Positions 31,369 to 42,400 of a stretch of DNA of 64,000 bases are shown one piece after another. The notes beneath the pieces were generated by a model, which did not search any database, was not told where the DNA came from, and worked only from the letters and a program-made list of their open reading frames with translations. Within the stretch, counting starts at the first letter, position 1; each line of letters begins with the position of its first letter. Made by a program: the position numbers and the translations under genes. This DNA comes from Arachnopeziza araneosa (taxonomy: Eukaryota > Ascomycota > Leotiomycetes > Helotiales > Arachnopezizaceae): assembly GCA_003988855.1 (NCBI GenBank), contig QYAI01000024.1, positions 372,001-436,000 on the forward strand, read 5' to 3'.

Positions 31369-32588
31369 TCATATTGTCCTTCTCGAGTATGCCCAGTATG
31401 CTTTCCATGGCAATCGCCACTCTCTAGCTCTTAACTCTGGCCTGAAGATATCAAAGTCGAGCTTTTCAAGCTTCTCAAGCCATACCCTCGTTGCAACTGC
31501 AGGCATCAAGACCCCGAGCCCTTTTTCTACTTCGCTCATTTGAGATTGCCCCTTTGATGCGGTTTCCGTGTACTCATGTCCCTCCTCCCCGGCGTGTTCA
31601 AATTCATGCCCAGCATCATTGCCTTGTTGCAAGTTCTTGAGCATTTCTCTTGCCGTGATAAGATGATCGTTTGCTCGAGTTGCCACTGCAAAAACGGCAT
31701 CCCTTAATCCTGGAGCCTCGGTTCCTTGTCTAAAGATATCTTCTTCCCTAACTCCCGTCTCAGCCATAACGTCTAATGGTAACACCACAGCACCTTGACG
31801 TCCACTAGTACTCCCACCAAGCGAAGCCCCAAATGCGGCATTGTTACTATGGTGATTTGGAGGCGGAGGGAAGGCTAGCAGCGGCAAACCTCGCAAAACT
31901 GCAGCAATACCGGTCGCTTTTCCAATGTGACTTGCAAGATGATCTGCAGCCATAGAATTCAGAGGCAGAGTTGCTAAAGTTAAGTACATCAGTGTAGAAT
32001 AAGTATTCTCAGCATACGTCTCCAATGCATGTAAACTTGTGTATGGTCTATTATCCATGTATTGTTCTCTGGCATTTATGACTTTCAGAAACCATCCCTT
32101 CATAACATTGCTGCTGAAGCCAGGATGCTGTGACTTGAGATTTGTGAGAGCATGATGAAGAAGGATTGCAACTGGCTCTTTAGGAGGAGCATCTGCAAAT
32201 GTGCGATTCAGATTGTCCCGCCAGAATTGCATGCGCAAAGCCCCGACTGTTGGGTTCGAGACTAGATCTGGTATTCTGGCAAGCTCAATATTGAGAGCTC
32301 GAATTGAAAGGTAGGCATCGCGAGATGATGGGGGAACGAAAGTTTGGAGCGTATAAGATGGAGAATCAAATTTTCTAAGAATGATTAATCAAGAGTCTTC
32401 AATTGAGCTCAATCATCTTACTGTACAAGACTAGAGCAGTATGTTCTAGCTGCAATGACATCTGTAGTTGTTATTCGAGATGGATGTGGAGCCGAAGTGC
32501 TGTACGAAGTGGTGACATATGTACATTTTTGTATACGTTGAATTCTTGAACAGCTTCGAAGCCGTATACTTGCTTGTGTTGAACACAT
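31369..32588 (-). CDS. NDUFAF6: NDUFAF6-like mitochondrial complex I assembly factor (squalene/phytoene synthase fold)
   Basis: Exons 32588-32422 and 32374-31369, giving 390 residues. NDUFAF6 helps insert or stabilise ND1 during complex I assembly in mitochondria; it has the squalene/phytoene synthase fold but is not known as a prenyl synthase. The N-terminus (MCSTQASIRLRSCSRIQRIQ) is Arg/Ser-rich and acid-free, a good presequence. The intron (GTAAGA...CTTAG, 47 nt) is phase 2 and joins to YTLQTFVPPSSRDAYLSIRA. Family blocks are LNIELARIPDLV, ALRMQFWRDNL, LETYAENTYSTLMYLTL, DHLASHIGKATGIAAVLRG and the C-terminal LEKLDFDIFRPEL, with WRLPWKAYWAYSRRT at the end. The DxxxD metal motifs of true synthases are not conserved, as expected. 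It is divergent from RAD5, with 172 bases between starts. Confidence 0.9.
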
Positions 32589-32760
32589 TATGATAAGTGA
32601 GAAGATATTACAAGAGTTACAGAAAGTTGCCTCTCGATGTTGATTTCTGAACAAACAGAGCAAACATGCCCTGGATGTCACGATATCAATCAACGCGGGC
32701 GCGTCTCCAAATGAATCACCCATATCGAAAAATGCATCTACGTCAACCAACCATTTCGCT

Positions 32761-35700
32761 ATGAGTTTCGCAGGTTCGGAGGGGCCTCCGACTAAGAGGA
32801 GGAGATTCTTCACGGAAAAATCTGAGGTTCTAGAGGCCTCTTCAGCTCAGGAGGCTTCCTTACCGGATGAAAACGACGCGTTCAGCGCAGCCTCCAAAAA
32901 GCCTGCGACACATCAGCATGGAGATTTCGAGGATAAGGAGAATCGCAACAGGGTCTCCAAACAACATGTCAACATCCAAGATGGCGTTGTACTGGAATTT
33001 GATCAAGAAACCTTTGAAAGCTTCGTAGGGGATAAAGTTGCCCCGAGTTTACTGGACAGGTTACGGGAAGCAGCTGGGGATGATATGGAGAGGGCTGTAA
33101 ACATGTATTTTGACGGATCTTGGAAGACAGCTGCAACTTCCTCATCCGGGAAATCCTCGAGTTCGAAAACCATGACTATCAATTCCTTCACAAGGTCTTC
33201 ATCAAGCGGCGATGATGGGAATATGAATTCAGTGAAACCAGAAGGGTCTACGCACAACATAGAAGTAAAGGCTGCTATGCCGGAGTATCGCTATGTCGGA
33301 GCTTTCGGCTGTGAGGGTTGGGCAACAAGAAGTGGTGTGACATTGCTCAAGCATGGAGAATCGATTCATATCGAGAGACAGAAGATCCAGCTTCCAAAGC
33401 CTACAGTAGGGAAAGGTAGGGGCAAACCACCATCTACTCAATTAGTTCCAAAAGCCAATACAGTCGCCTCAAAACGGGTAGATGTGCTTGTACGCTTTAC
33501 AAATTCAAGAGGAGAAGAAGTTGGCCGTATTCCCCAAAACCACGCGGATTGGATTTCGACATTGATAGACCAAAAGGTGTGCAAATTTGAGGGTTCGTGC
33601 GTTTATGCGCCAGAGAGAATCAGATCTGGCGATACTGTTTTTCTTCAGTTGCGATGTTCATTGTTGAAGACTGCATTTGATAATAATGCATTCAAGCTAC
33701 CAGATAATCGGACAACAGGTTTATTTGAGGAGAAAGAAACCTCGGAAGAGAAGCAATTACGCCAAAGACAGGTTGCTTTGGTAACCTTGTTCAAGGAGGT
33801 CAATTTACTACCTTCACGGACTTCTGAAACCACAGAGAAGCACAAGCGGGACGGTTTACTGCAAGCAGCCGAGATAGCAGAGCAGTACGAAAGTAGCAAG
33901 ACGAAAAAGTCATCACCAAAAGAGGCTGCGTCGTCATCACCCCCTTCTGAAGAGGCCGAGGAAGAGGATGGGAAGGAGTTAGAACAGGATCAACTTGATA
34001 CTCTATACAAAAAAGCGCAGTCTTTCGACTTTAATGCCCCGGCGGCTGAACCTGCTGAAACATTTGCAATGAATTTACGACAGTATCAGAAGCAAGCTCT
34101 TCATTGGATGATTTCAAAAGAGAAAGACGAACAAGACTCAAACCGAGAGGTGTCTATGCATCCTCTATGGGAAGAATACCTCTGGCCTGCAAAGGATATG
34201 GACGACAAAGTTTTACCCGAGTTCACAGGTCTGGAGAAATTCTATGTGAATCCATATTCTGGCGAGCTATCACTTAAGTTCCCAGTCCAAGAACAGCATT
34301 GCTTGGGAGGTATTCTTGCGGATGAGATGGGCCTCGGGAAAACGATTGAAATGATGAGTTTGGTACATTCACATAGGTCAGAGACAGCTATGAGACTGCA
34401 AGGTACGAGGTCTGCTCTTACCTCGGTGAATGGACTTCCAAGGTTACCTGTAAACTCGGCAGAAATAGAATGGGCCCCTTGTACGACACTTGTAGTTGCA
34501 CCAATGTCTCTCTTGGCGCAGTGGCAAAGCGAGGCTGAAAACGCCTCAAAGGAAGGCACTATGAAGAGTATGGTATACTATGGAAGCGATAAGACAGCGA
34601 ACCTACAAGCCTTGTGCTGTGAGGCCAATGCAGCATCGGCGCCTAATGTCATCATCACAAGTTATGGCGTAATTCTTTCTGAATTCAATCAGGTCGCTGC
34701 CAGGAATGGTGATAGAGGATCCCATGGAGGTATATTCTCGTTGAAATACTTTCGAGTAATTCTTGATGAGGCACATCACATCAAAAACCGTCAAAGCAAA
34801 ACTGCAAAAGCGTGCTACGAAATTGACGCAGAACATCGCTGGGTTTTGACTGGAACACCCATTGTAAACCGATTAGAAGATCTGTTCAGTCTTGTCCGGT
34901 TTTTGCGAGTCGATCCGTGGCAAAATTTCAGCTTTTGGAAAACATTCATCACCGTCCCGTTCGAGTCTAAGGACTTTATGCGGGCTTTAGACGTTGTTCA
35001 GACTGTATTGGAACCTCTGGTTCTACGTCGGACAAAAGATATGAAAACACCTTCTGGCGAAGCGCTTGTGCCACTTCCTCCAAAGACTATTGAGATTGTT
35101 GATATAGAGCTATCTGAGTCTGAAAGAGAGGTGTATGACCATATTTTTACTCGCGCTAAGCGTACATTTACAGCAAATGTTGAAGCAGGAACTGTTCTAA
35201 AAGCCTATACCAGTATCTTCGCTCAGATTTTGCGTCTCCGCCAATCTTGTTGTCACCCGATCTTGACACGTAATCAGAATATGGTCGCCGATGAGGAAGA
35301 GGCTGCCGAGCTTGCCGATGCTGCAAGTGGCTTGTCGGATGACATGGACCTTCAGGCCTTGATTGAGCGTTTCACAGCTGCTACGGACGACTCTGCTGAT
35401 GCAAATGCTTTTGGTGCTCATGTTCTTGAACAGATCCGAGACGAAGCCGATAATGAATGTCCTATATGCTCAGAAGAGCCTATGATTGAGCAGACTGTAA
35501 CAGGCTGCTGGCATTCAGCATGTAAGAAATGTCTCATGGATTACATATCACACCAAACAGATAAAGGTCAATCGCCTCGCTGTTTCAGCTGCAGAGAACT
35601 TCTTAACACTAGGGACATTTTCGAGGTTGTTAAGGACGATAGTCATCCTGAGACTGTTGATGGGAAGCCAAAAATCACACTTCAGAGACTGGGGTCTAAT

Positions 35701-36270
35701 TCCTCAGCTAAGATCGGAGCTCTCTTGAGTAAACTCAAAGCTCTCAGAAAAGAATTACCTGGCACCAAATCCGTCGTTTTCAGCCAATTTACATCATTCT
35801 TATCACTCATCGAGCCAGTATTGAATCGAGCTGCCATTCCTTTCCTTCGTCTTGATGGATCTATGTCGCAAATAGCAAGAACTGCCGTCCTCTCAAAATT
35901 TGCAGCTAGCAAAAAGGGCGTGGTACTATTGCTCAGCTTACGAGCTGGTGGAGTAGGCTTAAATTTGACAATGGCAAAGCGAGTTTACATGATGGATCCT
36001 TGGTGGAGTTTTGCTGTAGAAGCTCAAGCAATTGATCGCGTGCATCGTATGGGTCAAGAAGACGAAGTCAAAGTCTGTAGGTTCATTGTACAGAAAAGTG
36101 TTGAGGAGAGAATGTTAAAAATCCAAGACCGGAAGAAATTTATGTGAGTTTTGTTTTTCTCATGTAAGGAAAATGCTAACACTTGTGACAGAGCAAGCTC
36201 CCTCGGGATGATGAGTAACGAAGAGAAGAAATTACAGCGCATCGAGGACATTAAAGAATTGCTATCTTAG
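32761..36270 (+). CDS. RAD5: RAD5/HLTF-type DNA repair ATPase and ubiquitin ligase
   Basis: Exons 32761-36143 and 36192-36270, giving 1153 residues. RAD5 extends K63-linked ubiquitin chains on PCNA with Ubc13-Mms2 and remodels stalled replication forks for error-free damage tolerance in the nucleus. Order of domains: a disordered basic N-terminus; a HIRAN domain (YVGAFGCEGWATRSGVTLLKHGE); the SNF2 N-lobe with Walker A GGILADEMGLGKTIEMM and Walker B VILDEAHHIKNR; a C3HC4 RING inserted in the helicase (CPICSEEPMIEQ, then CWHSACKKCL and CFSCRELL); and the C-lobe with SLRAGGVGLNLTMAKRVYMM and QAIDRVHRMGQ. The last exon adds IASSLGMMSNEEKKLQRIED after a GTGAGT...GACAG intron. Length and order match yeast Rad5. 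Its start is 172 bases from NDUFAF6. Confidence 0.97.
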
Positions 36271-36589
36271 TGGGCGTGGACAGATGTGTATTTATATTTG
36301 CAGCGCCATGCAGTACGCTTGAAGACTTTGCTGCTTTATACATAGCGCTGTAGGAAGCGTAAAAATATAAGATTTAATTCCTAGCATTCTTTCGGCCTGG
36401 AACTATCTCACAATATCGCGAAATGTACATCGCTCCCTGTAAATTAGGCGAGTAGGATCTGTGCTATTATCTTCAGAGCGAATCTGATAGGACTATGAAA
36501 TGCAGGTAAGACTTACGTGAATCTACAAGGGCAACATCGTGAGAAAGACCAGAATTTGAATATTGTATAGCATTTGGAGAGCAAATAAG
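36271..36589. other. Intergenic spacer, about 320 bases
   Basis: Short spacer between RAD5 and the FAD monooxygenase on the same strand. It contains the RAD5 3' untranslated region and the monooxygenase promoter. I see no other feature. Confidence 0.55.
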
Positions 36590-38017
36590 ATGGTCGACCA
36601 TCCAGTTCTTATTATTGGAGGTAAGACTTCTTCTTTCTGATTTCGTCTTGCAAGAGCCGAGCCAAGAGCCGTCTTTAGAGCTCTTCTTCGGATACTGTTT
36701 TGGACGAACCCGACTTGCTTTCTTTCATTTTGCAATTATCAAATCTCATGCTTATTGACGTATAGCTGGTGTCGTCGGCCTAGTCCTTGCTCAGGCGCTC
36801 AAGAAGGCATAAATATCATTGTTATCAATGACTCACGCTGATTCGTTTCCAGGAAGAGATTCCGTTCTTACTCTTTGAAAGAGATGAGAACATCGAAGTT
36901 AGGGGTCAAGGATGGGGACTTACTATTCATTGGGCTCTGGCAGATTTGAAGACTTGCCTCCCTGGCGAACTTTTTGACCGCCTGAAGACAATCCAAGTAG
37001 ATCCAGAGCAAGGAGAGAATGATGCAGGACAGTTTTTGTTCTTGAATCTAGATAATGCAGAGCCTGTGTTTCGGATTCCACCAGCACCTCGTTTACGCAT
37101 CAATCGCGAGAAGTTTAGGAAACTCCTTCTTGAAGGAGTCGATGTTCAATGGAGCAAGACCTTGGACAGCTTTGAGAAGAGTCATGAGAACGTTACTGCC
37201 ACGTTCCAAGATGGAACCAGATTCACTGGAAGCATTATTGTTGGAGCCGATGGCTCCAATTCGAAACTTCGACGTCTTCTATGCCCCGAAATTAGCGCTC
37301 TCAACCAACTACCTATACGGTTTCTCGGCGTCACGGTCAAATTACTCCCTCAAGAGATGGCCCCTCTACGAGCTCTGGATCCCTTACTCTTTCAGGGTTG
37401 TCATCCTAAGACTTCTACATATCTATGGTTTTCACTTCTTGATACTCCAGAAGTCAATGGCTCTCGAGGAGCCAGCGAGTATTATTCTGCACAAATTTTT
37501 ATCTCTTGGCCTGTGGAGTACTCTGGAGATATCCCTGCTACGAATGCCGAGAAGCTTAAGAAGATGAAATCACTGTCTAGCGTATTTGAGGCAAGATTGA
37601 GAACTGTAGTGCAGAATATTCCAAGTGATACCGAAGTTGTCGAAGGTAAAGTGGCTGATTGGCCTTGTCACGAATGGCAGAATGGAGACGGAAGAATAAC
37701 GTTAATTGGAGATGCTGCTCATGCAATGACCATGTGTAAGTTCAAACCAATCAATAAAAGAGACCTTGTTGACCGATGGGATAGATCGAGGGGAAGCCGC
37801 AAATCATGGAATAACAGATGCATTGCACTTACAAGATCACTTGTATAAGTGGATGAAACTAGGCTCATTACAATCCAAGGAAATTGGCGAATATGAGGCA
37901 GAGATGAGGAGCAGAGCTTCCTGGGCTGTCTTGATGAGTAGGCAAGCTTGTCTTGACGCTCATGACTTCCAAAGCCTTAACAAAGACAGTGCTATACTAG
38001 CTAGGAGAACACGCTAA
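36590..38017 (+). CDS. FAD-dependent aromatic-ring hydroxylase-type monooxygenase
   Basis: Four exons, 36590-36620, 36766-36806, 36853-37735 and 37785-38017, giving 395 residues. It belongs to the class A flavoprotein monooxygenases (salicylate hydroxylase/UbiH-like), which use NAD(P)H and oxygen; the substrate cannot be inferred. The dinucleotide fold PVLIIGAGVVGLVLAQAL is assembled from exons 1 and 2, with the Asp/Glu end LFERDENIEVRGQGWGLT. The middle DG motif is GSIIVGADGSNSKLRRL, and the FAD ribityl motif is ITLIGDAAHAMTMYRGEAAN, restored across intron 3. Intron 2 (36807-36852) appears to begin GC, not GT (AAG|GCATAA), and without it the frame hits a stop immediately, so it is either a GC-AG intron or a recent donor mutation. 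It converges with RPL34. No other secondary-metabolism gene is adjacent. Confidence 0.82.
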
Positions 38018-38530
38018 GCGGTTTTTATCGTAACTTGCGAGCCATTAAATCGTACTCATGACAGGAGTGGTTTTCTGTATTTTATGAAATTTGTTAAATG
38101 GAATATTTGGAGGCGCCTGAGAGAATCAGTCCCTCAATCATGTTCAGAAAGCACGAGTATCGTGTTGTTATCTTCACTGGACTTGGATGGAGGTTTAAGA
38201 ATACACATGTCCGACACTCTAAGGAACATTAACGCGAGTATTTATTCAACTTTTTTTTAAAGGTGTTCATCTAAAGGAGTTCTAGACACTAAAGTTTCGG
38301 CAGTCAATAGTTCCTTTTCATTAAAATCGTTCATCGGCATAGAATCTCACGAGCATCATCATTCACGGTGTCAGAGTGTTGTATGAAAGACTTTTGCCAA
38401 ATGGTTTGTTCGTTTGGCCCCGAAGCCTCTTAAATTGGTAAAAGCAAGCCCGATGTAGGTACAGCCATGTCCTGCCGATTCATGCAAATCCGCCCACGAA
38501 CACCCAAAGAAACCACATCAGATCCCTGAC
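38018..38530. other. Convergent intergenic region
   Basis: About 510 bases between the stops of the monooxygenase and RPL34. The overlapping minus-strand frames run out of RPL34 exon 3 and have no independent support. No repeat or RNA gene is recognised. Confidence 0.55.
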
Positions 38531-39183
38531 TTAACGCTTCTTTTGTTGCGATTCCTTGAGGACCTTCTTCACAATCTTCTGTTCCTCGATCAAAAATGCT
38601 CGCACGATACGGTCCCGAACGCAGTTGGCACATCTCGATCCACCATACGCACGCTGAACGGTCTTCTTTGGTCGAGATATTTGTGAGTACTCGCGGGGTC
38701 TAAGAGCCGGAATCTGTAGAAGAAGTAAATCAGCAAGTTCTCTGACAAGTCCCAATAGCCGTGATCAATTTTGCATAGAATAAGTGTCTGACACTTTTCA
38801 AAATACAACAGTGTTTAAAATCGCACAATCCGTTATATACTTGAAAGAAATTGGTAATCTGATTGCAAATGCAAGCAAAGGCGCGTATATGTTCCTAGTT
38901 CCCAAACCAGATCCTCGGATTTTGTTCCAATTGTAATACCGTTTTGATCAAAGAATTAAGAAGCACTTACACCAGGCAACTTGATTCCGCAGTCTCCACA
39001 CTTGGGCGCAGTACCGGCCTTCTTGATGTGAAGGTATCGAAGCTCGCCGCCAGGAGTCTTCACAACGCGCACCTTGTTGGATTTGGTGTTGTATCTGTAC
39101 CTTATTAATATCCAGAGGTATCATAATAAGTCATCATATGCTTACGGGTTGCGGCGTCTGTATGTCAATCTGTTGGACCCCAT
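38531..39183 (-). CDS. RPL34: 60S ribosomal protein eL34
   Basis: Three exons on the minus strand, 39183-39146, 39094-38971 and 38713-38531, giving 114 residues. eL34 is a structural protein of the large ribosomal subunit. The product begins MGSNRLTYRRRNPYNTKSNK and shows VVKTPGGELRYLHIKKA, the zinc-type CGDCGIKLPG (CxxC), IPALRPREYSQISRPKK and AYGGSRCANCVRDRIVRAFL (second CxxC), ending in a basic tail. Size and all landmarks match the family. Intron 1 is 51 nt; intron 2 is 257 nt, long for this window. Ribosomal protein introns sometimes host snoRNAs, and I looked for C/D boxes in it without a convincing pair. The gene is divergent from PRP8 with 251 bases between start codons, suggesting a bidirectional promoter. 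Confidence 0.95.
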
Positions 39184-39434
39184 CTTGGCTGTAATTTGCT
39201 TCGTTCGACGTTGAACTTGTCACGTCTCGAAGATTAAATTTCGGTCGTGGGGCTTTTCGATTTGTGTGATGATCCAAGAAGTTTCATTGGTGAATAGACG
39301 AGCGAATTGAATCATTTCTCAGCCTCGTGGATAAGGTACGCTAACGCGAAAAAGTTGCCGCGCTCTACCTAGATTCCATCCCCTCCAAAACCATCTTCAA
39401 CCAAAACATCAACAGGAATCTGGACAACTATCAA

Positions 39435-42400
39435 ATGTCGTCCACTCTTCCTCCTCCTCCACCTGGATGGAGCTCAGGACCCCCTTCAATGGGCGCTCCT
39501 CCTGGTGCTCCACCACCACCTGGATATAGGCCACCAGCCGATCCTCATGTCGCCAAGTTCGCCCAGAAGAAGAAGGAATGGTTACGGTCTCAACGAAATC
39601 GATTTGGAGAAAAGCGAAAGGGCGGTTTTGTAGAAACTCAGAAGGCTGACATGCCCCCTGAGCATCTGCGTAAGATAGTGAAAGATATTGGAGATGTTTC
39701 GCAAAAGAAATTCAGCAGCGACAAGCGCAGCTATCTGGGAGCTTTGAAATTTATGCCTCATGCCGTTATGAAGTTACTGGAAAACATGCCGATGCCGTGG
39801 GAGTCAGCGAGGGAAGTCAAGGTGTTATATCATGTCAATGGATGCTTGACATTGGTCAACGAGACTCCGAGAGTCATCGAACCAATATTTCATGCACAGT
39901 GGGCTACGATGTGGGTGTGTATGCGAAGAGAGAAAAGCGACCGCCGACATTTCAAGCGGATGCGATTTCCGCCCTTTGATGATGAAGAACCTCCGCTGTC
40001 TTGGTCCGAAAATATTGAAGATGTGGAGCCTCTAGAGCCCATACAGATGGAGTTGGATGAGAATGAAGATGCTGCAGTTTACGAATGGTTTTACGAAAAC
40101 CGCCCATTGATCGATACGCCACATGTAAACGGCCCGAGTTACAAAGAATGGAACCTCACACTACCCCAAATGGCTACCTTATATCGACTAAGTCACCAAC
40201 TGCTGAGCGACTTGGTGGACAAGAATTATTTTCACATGTTTGAGCTTAACAGCTTCCTTACTGCAAAAGCTCTAAACGTGGCGATTCCGGGTGGGCCAAG
40301 ATTTGAACCACTGTACAAGGACGTGGACCCCAATGACGAAGACTTTGGCGAGTTCAACGCTATTGATCGAATTATTTTTCGCGCGCCTATTCGAACCGAA
40401 TACAGAGTTGCATTCCCATTTTTATACAATTCATTACCCCGTAGCGTAAAGCTGTCCTGGTTCTCACATCCTCAAGTTGTTTATGTTCGGGCTGAAGATC
40501 CAAGTCTACCTGCGTTCTACTTCGATCCTATCATCAACCCGATCTCATCGAGATCTGTGGCTCCTAAAAACATTACTGTCAGCCATGAAGATGAAATATT
40601 TGGATTTGGCAGCAATGAAGAACCTGAAGATTATGCTTTCGAACTTCCCGATGATGTTGAACCATTCTTGGCTGATGAAGAACTTTACACCAGCGAGACT
40701 GCTTCCGCAATTGCATTATGGTGGGCGCCATTCCCATTCGATCGACGCTCAGGACGTATGGTACGAGCACAAGATGTGCCACTAGTAAAGCAGTGGTATC
40801 TAGAACACTGCCCACAAGGCCAGCCAGTCAAAGTTCGAGTCTCTTACCAGAAATTGCTGAAGACTTTCGTCTTAAACGAACTTCACAAGAGGAAGCCCAA
40901 AGCTCAAAACAAGCAAAGCTTGATGAAGTCGCTCAAGCAGACAAAGTTTTTCCAGCAAACGACAATCGACTGGGTTGAAGCTGGTCTTCAAGTCTGTCGC
41001 CAGGGATTTAACATGCTGAACTTGTTGATTCATCGCAAGAATTTAACATATCTTCATCTTGACTACAACTTCAACTTAAAGCCAGTCAAGACTCTGACCA
41101 CAAAAGAGCGAAAGAAGTCTCGATTCGGAAACGCTTTCCATTTGATGCGCGAGATACTCAAATTAACAAAGTTGATTGTTGACGCCCAGGTTCAGTATCG
41201 ACTGGGAAATATCGACGCTTTCCAGCTTGCTGATGGGATACTCTATGCCTTCAACCACGTCGGCCAGTTGACAGGAATGTATCGATACAAATACAAACTC
41301 ATGCATCAGATCAGATCATGTAAAGACCTAAAGCATCTCATTTATTATCGATTCAACTCTGGTCCAGTAGGCAAAGGTCCAGGTTGCGGCTTCTGGGCTC
41401 CAGCTTGGAGAGTGTGGCTTTTTTTCATGCGTGGAATAATCCCACTGCTAGAACGCTGGCTTGGCAATCTTCTCTCTAGACAGTTTGAGGGTCGACATAG
41501 CAAGGGCGTTGCGAAGACCGTGACTAAACAACGTGTTGAGTCGCATTTCGATCTCGAACTTCGTGCGTCAGTTATGGCGGATCTGATGGATATGATGCCA
41601 GAAGGTATCAAGCAGAATAAAGTCAATACCGTCTTGCAACATCTTTCAGAGGCGTGGAGATGCTGGAAGAGTAATATTCCCTGGAAAGTTCCCGGTTTGC
41701 CTGCACCAATTGAAAATATTATCCTGCGTTACGTTAAGGCTAAGGCAGACTGGTGGATCTCCGTGGCCCATTACAATAGAGAACGTATTCGCCGTGGTGC
41801 AACAGTAGACAAAACTGTAGCGAAGAAAAACTTGGGTCGCCTGACTCGACTTTGGCTCAAGGCCGAGCAAGAAAGACAACACAACTATATGAAGGACGGC
41901 CCTTATGTCTCATCCGAGGAAGCTGTAGCAATTTACACAACTACCGTTCACTGGCTGGAATCACGCAAGTTCTCTCCCATCCCGTTCCCAAGTGTATCTT
42001 ACAAGCACGATACGAAGATTCTCATTCTTGCGCTCGAGCGTCTTCGTGAAGCATATTCAGTCAAAGGACGACTCAACCAAAGTCAACGTGAAGAACTGGC
42101 TTTGATCGAGCAGGCTTATGATAGTCCTGGAACCACCCTGGAAAGAATCAAACGCTTCCTCCTTACTCAAAGAGCTTTCAAGGAAGTTGGAATCGATATG
42201 AATGACAACTATAGCACAATTAATCCTGTGTACGACATTGAGCCCGTGGAAAAGATTAGTGATGCATATCTTGACCAATATCTTTGGTACCAAGCAGATC
42301 AACGCCATCTCTTCCCAGCCTGGATTAAACCCTCTGACTCAGAAGTTCCACCACTGCTTACTTACAAGTGGGCGCAAGGTATCAACAATCTGGATAAAGT

